Source of the DNA: Halovenus sp.
Lineage (GTDB): Archaea; Halobacteriota; Halobacteria; Halobacteriales; Haloarculaceae
Reading direction: 5' to 3'
Assembly (NCBI GenBank): GCA_003551945.1
Contig: PUNZ01000213.1
Span: 1-18,432 of the forward strand
Length of the DNA: 18,432 nucleotides
Under the pieces are notes generated by a model. The model had not been told where the DNA came from. It worked only from the letters and a program-made list of their open reading frames with translations, and ran no database searches. This document shows positions 1 through 7,744 of the stretch, in pieces (position 1 is the stretch's first letter; each line of letters starts with the position of its first letter). The position numbers and the translations under genes were made by a program.

Positions 1-920
1 GCGATTTCGTGTTCAAACGCTCGAATCTGTGGATGGTCGGCGGTAAGGATATCTTCGGGAACCGTGTTAATTTCAGCCCAAACCGCACGTTTGTATAGCT
101 CCCGGTGGGCCAACCGTCGGGCCGTCTCTGCAGTGCCAGCACACTCACGGAGAGTCACTTCTAGCTCCGAGTCGTCCATGCGTTGGATGACCTCGGCCGT
201 TGATTCCCCGTCATTGATGACTTTCTCAACGGCCCGTTTGAGCATCGCTTTGGAGATTCGAGCGACGTGATGCGTATAGACGGTTGGGTTCATCAGCGCG
301 CGTGCGACAAGGAGGCTTTCTGCCGTCTGGACGTTTCCTTCGTCAAGCACAAGCTCACCATCCACGAATCGAAGTTCTCGGATGAGGCGGCCGCTGTCGA
401 TAGTTCCATACGGAACGCCAGTATGGTGGGCATCGCGGACGAGATAATCCATCCGGTCTACATCGAGTTCCCCCGAAACAAGCTGGCCGAGTTCACCATC
501 GCCGGCAATAAGGTCGGCAATTCGGTCGGGATTAAGACCGTGGTTGGTTAGAACCTCCGCAACGGGGCCGGAATCAAGCAACTCATGGACCTCATCGTGG
601 TACATTCCGGTATGTCGATACAGCACATCCTCAATATTGTGCGAGTACGGGCTGTGTCCGATATCGTGTAAGAGTGCTGCAGCGCGTACTCGTTCAGCTT
701 GTGTCCCCTCGATACCCAGATGGGCGAGTGCGCTGTCAGCGAGATAATAGACGCCAAGGCTATGTTCGAATCGGGTATGGTTTGCGGAAGGATAGACAAG
801 CTCGACGGTCCCAAGCTGTGAAATCCGGCGGAGTCGCTGGACGGCAGGGGTATCAAGCAGCGCCTCAGCCACACCGGAAATTTCGATGTGGTCGTGGACG
901 CTATCTTTGATTGTAGTCAT
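1..920 (-). CDS. HD-domain phosphohydrolase (dNTPase-like), partial at left edge
   Basis: Read by hand from the minus strand; 306 codons are visible and the C-terminus lies outside the window. Seen: an RFEHSLGV histidine motif (H53), the HD pair in LLHDIGHSPYSH (H85-D86), and a later ELDVDRMDYLVRDAHHTG block supplying the distal metal-binding aspartate. This order is typical of the COG1078 HD superfamily phosphohydrolases, metal-dependent soluble enzymes related to dNTP triphosphohydrolases. The substrate cannot be read from the sequence. Relatives run to about 400 residues, so roughly 90 are probably missing. Start choice: an ATG at 941 is also in frame, but the box A-like TTTTAT at 945-950 sits about 27 bases before the ATG at 920, which fits a leaderless transcript starting there. 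It diverges from the cofD operon. Family assignment is firm; function is inferred. Confidence 0.9.
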   Translation of the reverse strand, partial: MTTIKDSVHDHIEISGVAEALLDTPAVQRLRRISQLGTVELVYPSANHTRFEHSLGVYYLADSALAHLGIEGTQAERVRAAALLHDIGHSPYSHNIEDVLYRHTGMYHDEVHELLDSGPVAEVLTNHGLNPDRIADLIAGDGELGQLVSGELDVDRMDYLVRDAHHTGVPYGTIDSGRLIRELRFVDGELVLDEGNVQTAESLLVARALMNPTVYTHHVARISKAMLKRAVEKVINDGESTAEVIQRMDDSELEVTLRECAGTAETARRLAHRELYKRAVWAEINTVPEDILTADHPQIRAFEHEI

Positions 921-944
921 TGGCGCTGTCTTCGTCGCCATCGG

Positions 945-950
945 ATAAAA
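945..950 (-). promoter_or_regulatory. Box A (TATA-like) for the HD phosphohydrolase
   Basis: TTTTAT on the minus strand, centred about 27 bases before the ATG at 920. This is the usual spacing for a leaderless haloarchaeal mRNA and supports that start over the in-frame ATG at 941. Confidence 0.45.
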
Positions 951-958
951 GTGTCAGC

Positions 959-965
959 TATTAAG
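959..965 (+). promoter_or_regulatory. Box A (TATA-like) for the cofD operon
   Basis: TATTAAG on the plus strand. Transcription would begin about 25 bases downstream, near 985-990. That lies after the ATG at 982 and before the ATG at 1003, which supports the downstream start for cofD. Confidence 0.4.
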
Positions 966-1002
966 ACGAGAAATTGAACTAATGGGCGGATGTATAGCGG
1001 TT

Positions 1003-1995
1003 ATGGTCACGTTTCTTTCAGGCGGAACCGGGACACCGAAGCTTCTGTCTGGGGCAGCCGACGTGTTTGCCCCTACGGAGACGACAGTGGTGGCAAACAC
1101 CGGTGACGATATCGAACTTGGTGGTTTTCTGGTCTGTCCGGACCTCGATACAGTGTTGTTTCTAGGTGGGGAGTGTCTTGATACGGAAACGTGGTGGGGA
1201 ATCGCGGACGATACCGCCGAAACACACCACGAACTCAAACAGCTCGCTGACGCTGCTGGGCTTGGTACTGGGCCGCGGTATCTCTCCGAAGACGCACAGA
1301 TAAACGGTCGATATCTCTCTCAATGGCGACGATTTTCGGGCGTTGGCGAGTTCATGCACATTGGCGACCGGGACCGTGCCATCCATCTGACGCGCACCGG
1401 CTTGCTGGATGAAGGACACACGCTTACCGAGGTCACACAGATTCTCTCCGACGCGCTCTCGGTCCCATGGACACTGCTGCCAATGAGTGATGACCCGGTG
1501 ACGACGCTGATTGAAACGCCCAACGGGACGATACACTTTCAGGAGTTCTGGGTCGCCAACAATGGAGAGCCAGCTATCGAGGCCGTCGAGTTTCGGGGAG
1601 CAGAGCGTGCGGAGATTACTCAGGAAGTCCGGGAGGCATTAAGCCAACCTGTCGTAATTGGTCCCTCGAACCCGGTAACGAGTATCGGCCCCATGGTGGC
1701 CATCGAAGAGTTCAGGGCTGCGCTTGCAAACACGCCGGTTGTCGCAGTCTCACCGTTCGTCGAGGACACCGTGTTTTCCGGACCTGCACCAAAGTTGATG
1801 CGTGCAGCAGGGTATGAGCCATCCACAGCGGGCGTTGCGGCTGCCTATCCGTTCGCCGATGCGTTCGTCCTCGATGATGATGACGGGACACAGCTTGATA
1901 GGCCAGTAGTTCGAACGGATACGAAAATGGATACGGACGCGGATGCACGGCGGGTTGCCAGGGCAATCGAGAAAGCACTGAACATGGTGAGCTAG
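1003..1995 (+). CDS. cofD: 2-phospho-L-lactate transferase CofD (coenzyme F420 biosynthesis)
   Basis: CofD moves the phospholactyl-type moiety from its GDP-activated precursor onto the deazaflavin FO, forming F420-0 in the cytoplasm. Seen, numbering from MVTFL: the nucleotide-binding FLSGGTGTPKLL at residues 4-15, NTGDDIELGG, the PDLDTVLFLGG segment, HIGDRDRAIHLTRTGLL and IGPSNPVTSIGP, all hallmarks of the CofD/YvcK family in its CofD branch. The 330-residue length is normal. An in-frame ATG at 982 would add MGGCIAV; I prefer 1003 because homologues begin MVTFLSGGTG and the likely box A at 959-965 places the transcript start after 982. It is first in an operon with three genes spaced by a few bases. 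Haloarchaea do make F420, so the role is well supported. Confidence 0.95.
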   Translation: MVTFLSGGTGTPKLLSGAADVFAPTETTVVANTGDDIELGGFLVCPDLDTVLFLGGECLDTETWWGIADDTAETHHELKQLADAAGLGTGPRYLSEDAQINGRYLSQWRRFSGVGEFMHIGDRDRAIHLTRTGLLDEGHTLTEVTQILSDALSVPWTLLPMSDDPVTTLIETPNGTIHFQEFWVANNGEPAIEAVEFRGAERAEITQEVREALSQPVVIGPSNPVTSIGPMVAIEEFRAALANTPVVAVSPFVEDTVFSGPAPKLMRAAGYEPSTAGVAAAYPFADAFVLDDDDGTQLDRPVVRTDTKMDTDADARRVARAIEKALNMVS

Positions 1996-2000
1996 AACAG

Positions 2001-2786
2001 ATGCCAACGCATCAAAACACGTCCCCCGTAGCGTTCGACCCACCAGTCGTCCTTGCGAGCTTGAGCGGACAATCGGATGCAGCGTGGGCCAAGCGGGCAA
2101 GCGAGTATGCCGGCGGAGCCATGCTGGGCGGAATCGCACTCGATGAGCCGACGAGAGCGGCAGCACGAGAACTCCTCAACCGGGAGCGAGACGAGTTTCT
2201 CCCAGCGGACCCGGTATCGTTTATCGATGAGCAACTTTCCGAACTCGAATCGACCGAACTCACGCCGGGGATTAACGTTCGGACGACAGCACTCGAACCG
2301 CTAGCTGAGGTGGCACAGGTCTGTGCTTCCCATGGGGCTGTCCTCGAAATTAATGCCCACTGTCGACAGTCGGAGATGTGCTCGGTCGGTGCTGGTGAGT
2401 CGCTGCTACGGGATGTGGACTCGCTGGTCGCACAGGTGCAGACCGGGGTAGAATCAGGGGCAACCGTGAGCGTCAAAGTGCGGGCCGAAGTCCCTGATGT
2501 TTCGCTGGGTGCGGTGGGAAAGCGGATTGAACAGGCTGGTGCGACACACATTCACATCGATGCAATGGATAGCGAATCAGTCGTCGAGGACGTCCGGGAG
2601 GCAACCGACCTCTACATTATTGCAAACAACGAGGTCAGAGACCGTGAGTCAGTGTTTGAGTATTTTGAGTACGGGGCAGACGCGGTGAGCGTTGGGCGAC
2701 CGAGTGATAATCCTGATGTGCTAGCAACGGTGCGAGAAGCAACGGAAGAGTGGATAAAGACTTCCGTGCAGCGCCCTGACGTGTGA
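2001..2786 (+). CDS. NifR3-related TIM-barrel protein (archaeal, dihydrouridine synthase-like)
   Basis: This 261-residue protein matches the archaeal TIM-barrel family distantly related to NifR3/tRNA-dihydrouridine synthases. Seen: VVLASLSGQSDAAWAKRA near the N-terminus where flavin-dependent relatives bind FMN, the EINAHCRQSEMCSVGAGESLL segment mid-protein, a VSVKVRAEV strand, HIHIDAMD, LYIIANNEV and the closing GADAVSVGRP strand. It appears to lack the tRNA-binding C-terminal domain of true Dus enzymes, so tRNA modification is doubtful. The start lies 5 bases after the cofD stop and the gene ends 7 bases before the CitG-like start, so it is surely co-transcribed. I infer a flavin-dependent or related redox step in whatever pathway this operon serves; the substrate is unknown. 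Confidence 0.85.
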   Translation: MPTHQNTSPVAFDPPVVLASLSGQSDAAWAKRASEYAGGAMLGGIALDEPTRAAARELLNRERDEFLPADPVSFIDEQLSELESTELTPGINVRTTALEPLAEVAQVCASHGAVLEINAHCRQSEMCSVGAGESLLRDVDSLVAQVQTGVESGATVSVKVRAEVPDVSLGAVGKRIEQAGATHIHIDAMDSESVVEDVREATDLYIIANNEVRDRESVFEYFEYGADAVSVGRPSDNPDVLATVREATEEWIKTSVQRPDV

Positions 2787-2793
2787 GTAACTG

Positions 2794-3636
2794 ATGACGC
2801 TCGACAGAACAACCGTTCAGAATGCACAGCTTGCATTGCTGTTGGAAGTCGCCGGAACGCCAAAGCCTGGAAACGTTGATAGGGAACACGACTATCCAGA
2901 CTTGCATTTCGAGCACTTTCTCGCAGGGGCGGTTGGGACATATGAGGGTTTTTCTATGATGGCGGACGGTGAGCCAATCGGGACGGGCTTTGAGCGAGCA
3001 ATCGCCGGGATGAGCAACCAACGTGGTGGGAACACACAGTTCGGTGCGGTCTTATTGCTGACGCCGCTTGTGGCTGCTGCGTCACAGAGGGAGTTAACAC
3101 CCGACGGGACAACTGCGATTGTGGATGCAACAACGGTCGATGATACGGTTGCGTTCTACAAGGCGTTCGACCACGTCGATGTCGCGGTGAGCGAACCACC
3201 GGAGGGAATGGCACCGCTTGACATAAGATACGGAAGTGAGGCGGAAGCAGCAATTCGAGAGCGAGGGATATCATTGGGCGAGTTGATGGCCGAAAGCGCT
3301 TCAGTCGATGGGATTGCCAGCGAGTGGACAAGCGGGTTTAAGCGAACGTTCGAGGCCGCGGATGCACTACTGCGCCGCGATGGCCCAGTCACCGAACGAG
3401 CAGCAGCGGTCTTTCTGGCGCTCCTGGCCTCCGAACCGGATACGTTCGTTATCGACAAACACGACAGAGAGACAGCTATCGAAGTACAGCAACGGGCCGA
3501 GGCAGCGCTTGAAGGCGATGAGAACGTCAACGACCTCGCCGAGGAGTTCATTGCACGAGGAATTAACCCTGGGACAACCGCGGATATCGTCGCCGGTGGC
3601 TTGTTCGTTGCACTCGAGCGCGGAATGGAGGTGTAA
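2794..3636 (+). CDS. CitG/MdcB-like triphosphoribosyl-dephospho-CoA synthase family protein
   Basis: Seen: LLLEVAGTPKPGNVDR at residues 15-30 followed by a DLHFEHFL segment, then RGGNTQFGAVLLLTPLVAA, which are signature blocks of the CitG/MdcB family (PF01874, COG1767). The 280-residue length fits. Characterised members join the ribose of ATP to dephospho-CoA to make the prosthetic-group precursor of citrate or malonate lyase. No citrate or malonate lyase subunit or acyl carrier is visible here, and the gene sits in a cofD operon, so I infer a different ribosyl-transfer reaction, perhaps on a pterin or deazaflavin-type cofactor. The gene is cytoplasmic by composition and nearly abuts its neighbours: 7 bases upstream and 3 bases downstream. 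Family is firm; reaction is unknown. Confidence 0.85.
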   Translation: MTLDRTTVQNAQLALLLEVAGTPKPGNVDREHDYPDLHFEHFLAGAVGTYEGFSMMADGEPIGTGFERAIAGMSNQRGGNTQFGAVLLLTPLVAAASQRELTPDGTTAIVDATTVDDTVAFYKAFDHVDVAVSEPPEGMAPLDIRYGSEAEAAIRERGISLGELMAESASVDGIASEWTSGFKRTFEAADALLRRDGPVTERAAAVFLALLASEPDTFVIDKHDRETAIEVQQRAEAALEGDENVNDLAEEFIARGINPGTTADIVAGGLFVALERGMEV

Positions 3637-3639
3637 TGA

Positions 3640-4272
3640 GTGGGCGATGAGTCTCTACCCGGTTGGCCGGTCTCATTTGACGGTATTATCGAATCCATCG
3701 TAACGACGGAGGGCCCGAACGGGCTGTGGAACGTGGCTGCCCTCGGGTTGCATGCAAAGAGTAGAACTGGAGATGGTGAGTCAGCGGTGGAAAGGGACGA
3801 AACAGCGCCGGAGGTTCATGCACGGACGTGGGGTCGGACGAGAACTTGGCGAAACTTTCGCGAACGCGAGTTGGGATACGTCCAGTTTACCACTGACCCC
3901 GTTCTGTTCGTGAAGGCGGCACTGGAAGTATACGAGGTGGAAACGCCGGTCCTTCCCGAAGCGTATGCGTGGGTGGCGGTTACACCAGTGAAGCTTGACA
4001 GTGGAACACAGGGAGAAACACCGTGGGTTGATTGGCGGCTAGACCCCGTTGAGGCAGAGACCGTGGAGAGAGTAGTCCCGACGTTCAACCGTGGCTACGG
4101 TGCAGTGGTGGAGGCAACCGTCGCAGCGTCTCGGCTTGACGTGCCATCCTATGAGACTGAACAGCTCTGGGAACGGATTGAGTACTTTGAATCGGTTGCC
4201 AAGCGCTGTGGAGGCGAGCGCGAGCGCAAGGCGTTCGAGCGACTGTTGGCAGCAATTGAGACCGAGCGGTAG
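3640..4272 (+). CDS. DUF447 family protein (flavin-reductase-like split barrel)
   Basis: A 210-residue protein matching DUF447 (PF04289, COG2457). Seen: SFDGIIESIVTTEGPNGLWNVAALGLHAK at the N-terminus (read in two parts), HARTWGRTRTWRNFRER and LGYVQFTTDPVLFVKAAL, the order expected of an FMN-binding split-barrel-like fold. The start must be GTG at 3640, three bases after the CitG-like stop codon; the ATG at 3636 overlapping that stop runs into TGA after four codons, and the ATG at 3647 is out of frame. Relatives of this gene and of the CitG-like gene also occur, as I recall, in tetrahydromethanopterin gene islands of methylotrophic bacteria and in methanogens, which suggests a C1- or redox-cofactor role. 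Biochemical function is not established. Confidence 0.85.
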   Translation: MGDESLPGWPVSFDGIIESIVTTEGPNGLWNVAALGLHAKSRTGDGESAVERDETAPEVHARTWGRTRTWRNFRERELGYVQFTTDPVLFVKAALEVYEVETPVLPEAYAWVAVTPVKLDSGTQGETPWVDWRLDPVEAETVERVVPTFNRGYGAVVEATVAASRLDVPSYETEQLWERIEYFESVAKRCGGERERKAFERLLAAIETER

Positions 4273-4290
4273 GAATCTTTGGTAGCTGTA

Positions 4291-4935
4291 TTAAAGTGGG
4301 TCAACAAGTGAGGCGAGCGCTGCCTGTGGGTCCTCGGCTTTGGCGACGCCGCTTGCCAGCAGAACGCCATCCGCTCCCAGTTCACCGGCCGCAACGACAT
4401 CCTCACCGGTGGAGATGCCTGCACCACAGTAAACATCGACCGATTCATCCACACTCGCAGCGGCGGAGACGGCATCACGGACGATATCGGGGTCAGCCTG
4501 GCTGACTGGCGTTCCGGTTCCGATGAGTTCCGGTGGTTCGACGGCGACCGCATCGGGTCCAAGTGCCGTCACAGCGGCAATCTGTTCAGGATTGTTCGCA
4601 CAGACACATGTCGAAAGGCCAGCACGGTTTGCTGCCTCAATGCTTGCGTCGATATCGGCGAGTTTCATCCGGTTTTCCGAGTGGTTCAAGAGCGTACCCG
4701 TCGCGCCCGCATCAGTTGTTGCCTCAGCAAGCGTGCTGCCAGTATGGCTGCCGTGTTCGACGGGACTGACGTGCTGTGCGTAGGTGGTAACGCCAGTCTC
4801 GGCGACGGACTGGAGGTGTGCCGCCTGTGGGGCAATGGCAACTTCTGCATCGGTATCTTCGGCGACTGATGCACCAGCGGTCGCAATCTCAACTGGGTCA
4901 CACGGGTAGGCTTTCAGATTGACTAGAACGAACAT
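4291..4935 (-). CDS. tpiA: Triosephosphate isomerase, archaeal type
   Basis: Interconverts glyceraldehyde 3-phosphate and dihydroxyacetone phosphate in cytoplasmic glycolysis/gluconeogenesis. Seen: N6 and K8 in MFVLVNLKAYP, catalytic H85 in LLNHSENR, catalytic E133 in AVEPPELIGTG, and the phosphate-binding GAGISTGED and GVLLASG loops. At 214 residues it is the short archaeal form, which lacks helices present in bacterial enzymes. The reading frame extends 24 codons further to 5007, but homologues begin at MFVLVN, and the box A-like TCTATTTG at 4959-4966 is about 27 bases before the ATG at 4935, so I start there. The gene converges on the DUF447 gene with an 18-base gap. Confidence 0.95.
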   Translation of the reverse strand: MFVLVNLKAYPCDPVEIATAGASVAEDTDAEVAIAPQAAHLQSVAETGVTTYAQHVSPVEHGSHTGSTLAEATTDAGATGTLLNHSENRMKLADIDASIEAANRAGLSTCVCANNPEQIAAVTALGPDAVAVEPPELIGTGTPVSQADPDIVRDAVSAAASVDESVDVYCGAGISTGEDVVAAGELGADGVLLASGVAKAEDPQAALASLVDPL

Positions 4936-4958
4936 ACGCGTGTTTGTTCGGGGCGTTG

Positions 4959-4966
4959 CAAATAGA
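4959..4966 (-). promoter_or_regulatory. Box A (TATA-like) for tpiA
   Basis: TCTATTTG on the minus strand, centred about 27 bases before the ATG at 4935; consistent with a leaderless tpiA transcript and with rejecting the 24-codon upstream extension. Confidence 0.4.
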
Positions 4967-5038
4967 TTACCGAAGTGCATCCGTCGAGCCAACTTCGAAA
5001 CCTTCAATTATCCCTGCCGAATACCAGAGAGTGTACGA

Positions 5039-5113
5039 GGGTTCGTGGTCTAGACTGGTTATGACACCTCCTTGACATGGAGGAGGCCGGCAGTTCAAAT
5101 CTGCCCGAACCCA
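5039..5113 (+). tRNA. tRNA-Val (anticodon GAC)
   Basis: A full cloverleaf can be folded. The acceptor stem GGGTTCG (5039-5045) pairs with CGAACCC (5106-5112), with discriminator A at 5113. The anticodon stem CCTCC (5067-5071) pairs with GGAGG (5079-5083) around the loop TTGACAT, giving anticodon GAC at 5074-5076, which reads valine GUC/GUU codons. The T stem GGCAG/CTGCC encloses TTCAAAT. There is no intron and no encoded CCA, which is normal in haloarchaea. A short T run (5118-5121) follows and may end transcription. An AT-rich patch around 5004-5014 is a possible promoter. Confidence 0.97.
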
Positions 5114-5198
5114 CTCATTTTGCGGCAAACTAAACGGTAAGTTGTACCTTTGCATTTCCCGAGTTTGAGTTCAGAGAACAAGCGAAAACAAACTCGAA

Positions 5199-6743
5199 TT
5201 AATTACCAACGTCAAAATCATCAGCTTCGCCTTGATCAGCCAACGTGTCACGTTCCACCGGTTCGTCGATGGATCGATCATCATCCTCGATAACAGCCTC
5301 CGTCCAGCGACCCAAGCGGAACCAAAATACTGCGACGATGAAGGCTAAGACAGCACCCACCGAGTAGGCGGTCCAGATGCCTGTGACGCCGATTCCAAGC
5401 GTCGAAAGCTCGAATCCGAAACCCGGAATAGTAACGACCAGCGAGAATGCCAGCAGGATGGCGATGGGGATGCGAAACACCCAGCGTGAAAGAATGGACA
5501 GCGCCATCGCCACCTTGGTCTGACCGGCCCCGCGAAACGCCCCCTGAATAACCATCGTGCCACCGAAAAATGCCCATCCGGGGGCGACAATCCAGAGGAA
5601 CAACTGTCCTTCGGCAACGACATCGGGGCTGTCATCAAAGACCGCAATCAGTGGCTCGGCAAACAGCATCGAAAACAGGGTTGCGGTCCCGAGCATCGCC
5701 ATCGTCGCCCCTGTCGCAACCCAGGTGACCCGACGTGCCCGGTCGGGCGTCTGCGAGCCAAGATTCTGGCCGACCCCGGTCGCAGTCGCCTGTCCAACTG
5801 CACCAGCAACGGACCACGTGACGGACATAATCCGGACGCCGATACCATACGCGGCGATTGCTGCGGTTCCAAAGGGGGTGACGAAGGCAGCCATCGCGAC
5901 CGAGGCGAAACTACGTGCCCACCCGTCGAGCGTCGCCGGATAACCAATACCAACCAGTTTCCGTAAAATTGCTAAATCGGGAGCAAGGTCGCGAAGATAC
6001 AGCTTCACGCCGAACCCACCTTGAAGGAGGATATAGACGCCGGCAGCGGCCGCAAACATACGGGAAACGAACGTCGCCCACGCGGCTCCGCGGGTGCCCA
6101 TCTCGGGGAACGGGCCCCATCCGAGGATGAAAAAGGGGTCCAACACGACGTTCATCCCCGCGGAGATGAAAACAAGCCACATCGCGGTCTTGGTATCGCC
6201 CGCACCCTGGAGCGAGGACCGAAACGCAAAGAACAGAAAGGTGAGCGGCAGCGCGAAGAAGATGACCTCGATATACGCAAGTGCCTCGGTGAAGACCTGG
6301 TCTTCGGCCCCCATCAACGTGAGCAGTTCGTGTCGGAAGGTATAGCCCAGCACCGCCAGCACCGTCGAGACGGCGATAGCGAGCAGGATGGTTTGTGCGA
6401 CAACGTTGTCCGCACGGCGTTGGTTCCCGGCCCCGACGTGCTGAGAGACGAGTGCAATCGTCGCTGCGGTCAGCCCCATCGCCGTCGAGACGAACATCCA
6501 CGATAGGGGAAACATGAGGGAGACACCGGCGACTGCCTCGCTGCTGACTCGCCCCACCCAGAAGATATCCGCCAGGTTGTAGGCGGTTTGCAGGAGATTT
6601 CCCAACACAAGCGGCCAGGAAAGCGCGAGCAGCGTCGGGGCAATTGCCCCCGTCGTCATGTCGACCCCCTTGCGTTCCGTTGGCACTACCTCCTCGTTGT
6701 CGAGCAGGAGTATCAAACCGGCGTTTGCCCGGAGACGACGCAA
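5199..6743 (-). CDS. MATE family multidrug/metabolite efflux transporter
   Basis: A 514-residue polytopic membrane protein of the MATE family (NorM/DinF-like), which exports organic cations and other compounds driven by Na+ or H+ gradients. Seen: the first helix region ALSWPLVLGNLLQTAYNLADIFWVGR, then VAGVSLMFPLSWMFV, TLMGAEDQVFTEALAY, a second-half repeat with LVGIGYPATLDGWARS, and GVGQNLGSQTPDRARRV; about twelve hydrophobic helices in two related halves. The acidic C-terminal tail is cytoplasmic. The start is uncertain: 6743 is the longest reading frame, while the ATG at 6659 (28 codons in) begins MTTGAIAPTLLALSWP, close to where many family members start. It lies 36 bases after msrA on the same strand, so co-transcription is likely. 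Substrate unknown. Confidence 0.9.
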   Translation of the reverse strand: MRRLRANAGLILLLDNEEVVPTERKGVDMTTGAIAPTLLALSWPLVLGNLLQTAYNLADIFWVGRVSSEAVAGVSLMFPLSWMFVSTAMGLTAATIALVSQHVGAGNQRRADNVVAQTILLAIAVSTVLAVLGYTFRHELLTLMGAEDQVFTEALAYIEVIFFALPLTFLFFAFRSSLQGAGDTKTAMWLVFISAGMNVVLDPFFILGWGPFPEMGTRGAAWATFVSRMFAAAAGVYILLQGGFGVKLYLRDLAPDLAILRKLVGIGYPATLDGWARSFASVAMAAFVTPFGTAAIAAYGIGVRIMSVTWSVAGAVGQATATGVGQNLGSQTPDRARRVTWVATGATMAMLGTATLFSMLFAEPLIAVFDDSPDVVAEGQLFLWIVAPGWAFFGGTMVIQGAFRGAGQTKVAMALSILSRWVFRIPIAILLAFSLVVTIPGFGFELSTLGIGVTGIWTAYSVGAVLAFIVAVFWFRLGRWTEAVIEDDDRSIDEPVERDTLADQGEADDFDVGN

Positions 6744-6779
6744 CGAACACGCTGCGTGAAAGTTGTCTCAGTGTGAGCG

Positions 6780-7376
6780 TTACTGCAGCAGTGCTGGTGC
6801 GTCAACGTTGTGTCCCGCAACGTGACCGTTCAGCGTTGCGGCTGCAGGTGACTCCCTGATCTCCTGCTTGTCGTAGCCAGCCTCGGTGAAGACATCCGTA
6901 ATCCATCGCTTGCCTCGGAGATTGAATTTCTGGTGGTAGCTTTCAGCGACGGAGAAAGTCTCCACTGGTTCGATGCGTGTTGCAAGCGTGTCGGTGTCGT
7001 AGCCGTTTGTCTCAAAATACGTTTCGAGCATCTCCTCCTGTTCTGCGGTCGCAGTAAAGATGATATGGTGATACTGGCGTTTTGGTGGCTGCTGATGCGG
7101 ATTATGCTGTTGGAACGCATGCTCGACCAATTCAGTGAACGACAGTTGCTCGGGGTCATAGTCGACTTGCACAACCTCGGTGTGGTCACCGAGAGCGTGG
7201 TATGATGGATTATCTTTTCTACCACCAGCATAGCCGACTCGCGTGCGGGCCACACCATCTAGAGCGCCAAAATAAGCATCTGGCCCCCAGAAACAACCAA
7301 GGCCAAACGTTGCTGTGGCTGTCTCTGTCGAGGCGTTGTTGTCATACTCGCGGAGCACCGTTGGTGTAAGGGTCAT
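6780..7376 (-). CDS. msrA: Peptide methionine-S-sulfoxide reductase MsrA
   Basis: Reduces the S-epimer of methionine sulfoxide in free methionine and oxidised proteins; cytoplasmic stress repair. Seen: the catalytic motif GLGCFWGPDAYFG with the active cysteine at residue 28, TRVGYAGG, DHTEVVQVDYDP, FQQHNPHQQ and YHHIIF, all in family order. The 198 residues are slightly more than a minimal MsrA domain; no MsrB domain is present. No clear resolving-cysteine tail is visible: after C28 I see no other cysteine, so recycling may depend on an external thiol. The downstream MATE transporter starts 36 bases after the stop, suggesting one transcript. Start is the first ATG with a good N-terminal match. 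Confidence 0.95.
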   Translation of the reverse strand: MTLTPTVLREYDNNASTETATATFGLGCFWGPDAYFGALDGVARTRVGYAGGRKDNPSYHALGDHTEVVQVDYDPEQLSFTELVEHAFQQHNPHQQPPKRQYHHIIFTATAEQEEMLETYFETNGYDTDTLATRIEPVETFSVAESYHQKFNLRGKRWITDVFTEAGYDKQEIRESPAAATLNGHVAGHNVDAPALLQ

Positions 7377-7421
7377 AGCGGGGAAACTCTGTCCATTCTA
7401 CGATCTCCAGCTCGATAACCA

Positions 7422-7622
7422 CTATCGTTCCCACCGGCTGGGCGCAACACCGAGCCACAAGACAACTGCCTGGTACACGAAAACAAGAATCATGACAATT
7501 ACCAACTCAATCCAAAAACTGAGCCCAGCAACGAACTCTCGGAGAACCGTAATGACAACTGCTACCAATACCAAGATAGCGAGATAGTGTGGCAGCGCTT
7601 CTCTGATGTGGTCAGTATCCAT
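7422..7622 (-). CDS. Small two-helix membrane protein, haloarchaeal
   Basis: A 66-residue protein starting MDTDHIREALPHYLAIL. Seen: two hydrophobic helices, roughly residues 12-30 and 36-56, split by a short REFVAGLSFW loop, and a C-terminal LGVAPSRWER tail. I recognise the general pattern as a small conserved haloarchaeal membrane family, but no function is known to me. The open frame continues 41 codons upstream to 7745, but that extension has no family-like character and would touch the peptidase stop codon; a box A-like AATTTT at 7650-7655 lies about 30 bases before the ATG at 7622. It sits between the oligopeptidase and msrA on the same strand. Confidence 0.65.
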   Translation of the reverse strand: MDTDHIREALPHYLAILVLVAVVITVLREFVAGLSFWIELVIVMILVFVYQAVVLWLGVAPSRWER

Positions 7623-7744
7623 GTGTCTTCTTGCACGGAGATACATTTGAAAATTCGTGTTCAAATGCACAGATGCCTTCTCTGGACCAATCACTGGGTA
7701 GCAAACGAAGGTTTCGAACAGCGCGGCGTCATCCAATCTCACCA

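Noticed and set aside
2012..2551. 179-codon minus-strand frame within the TIM-barrel gene
   Set aside because: Ser/Thr/Ala-rich antisense shadow typical of GC-biased codon use; no motif.
3156..3698. 180-codon minus-strand frame across the CitG-like gene
   Set aside because: Antisense shadow with Ser/Ala-rich composition, interrupting an obvious operon.
4936..5007. 24-codon N-terminal extension of triosephosphate isomerase
   Set aside because: Homologues begin MFVLVN, and the likely promoter lies inside the extension.
5911..6750. 279-codon open frame on the minus strand, overlapping the MATE gene in another frame
   Set aside because: Arg/Gly-rich translation with no membrane helices or family motifs; a shadow of the MATE coding sequence.
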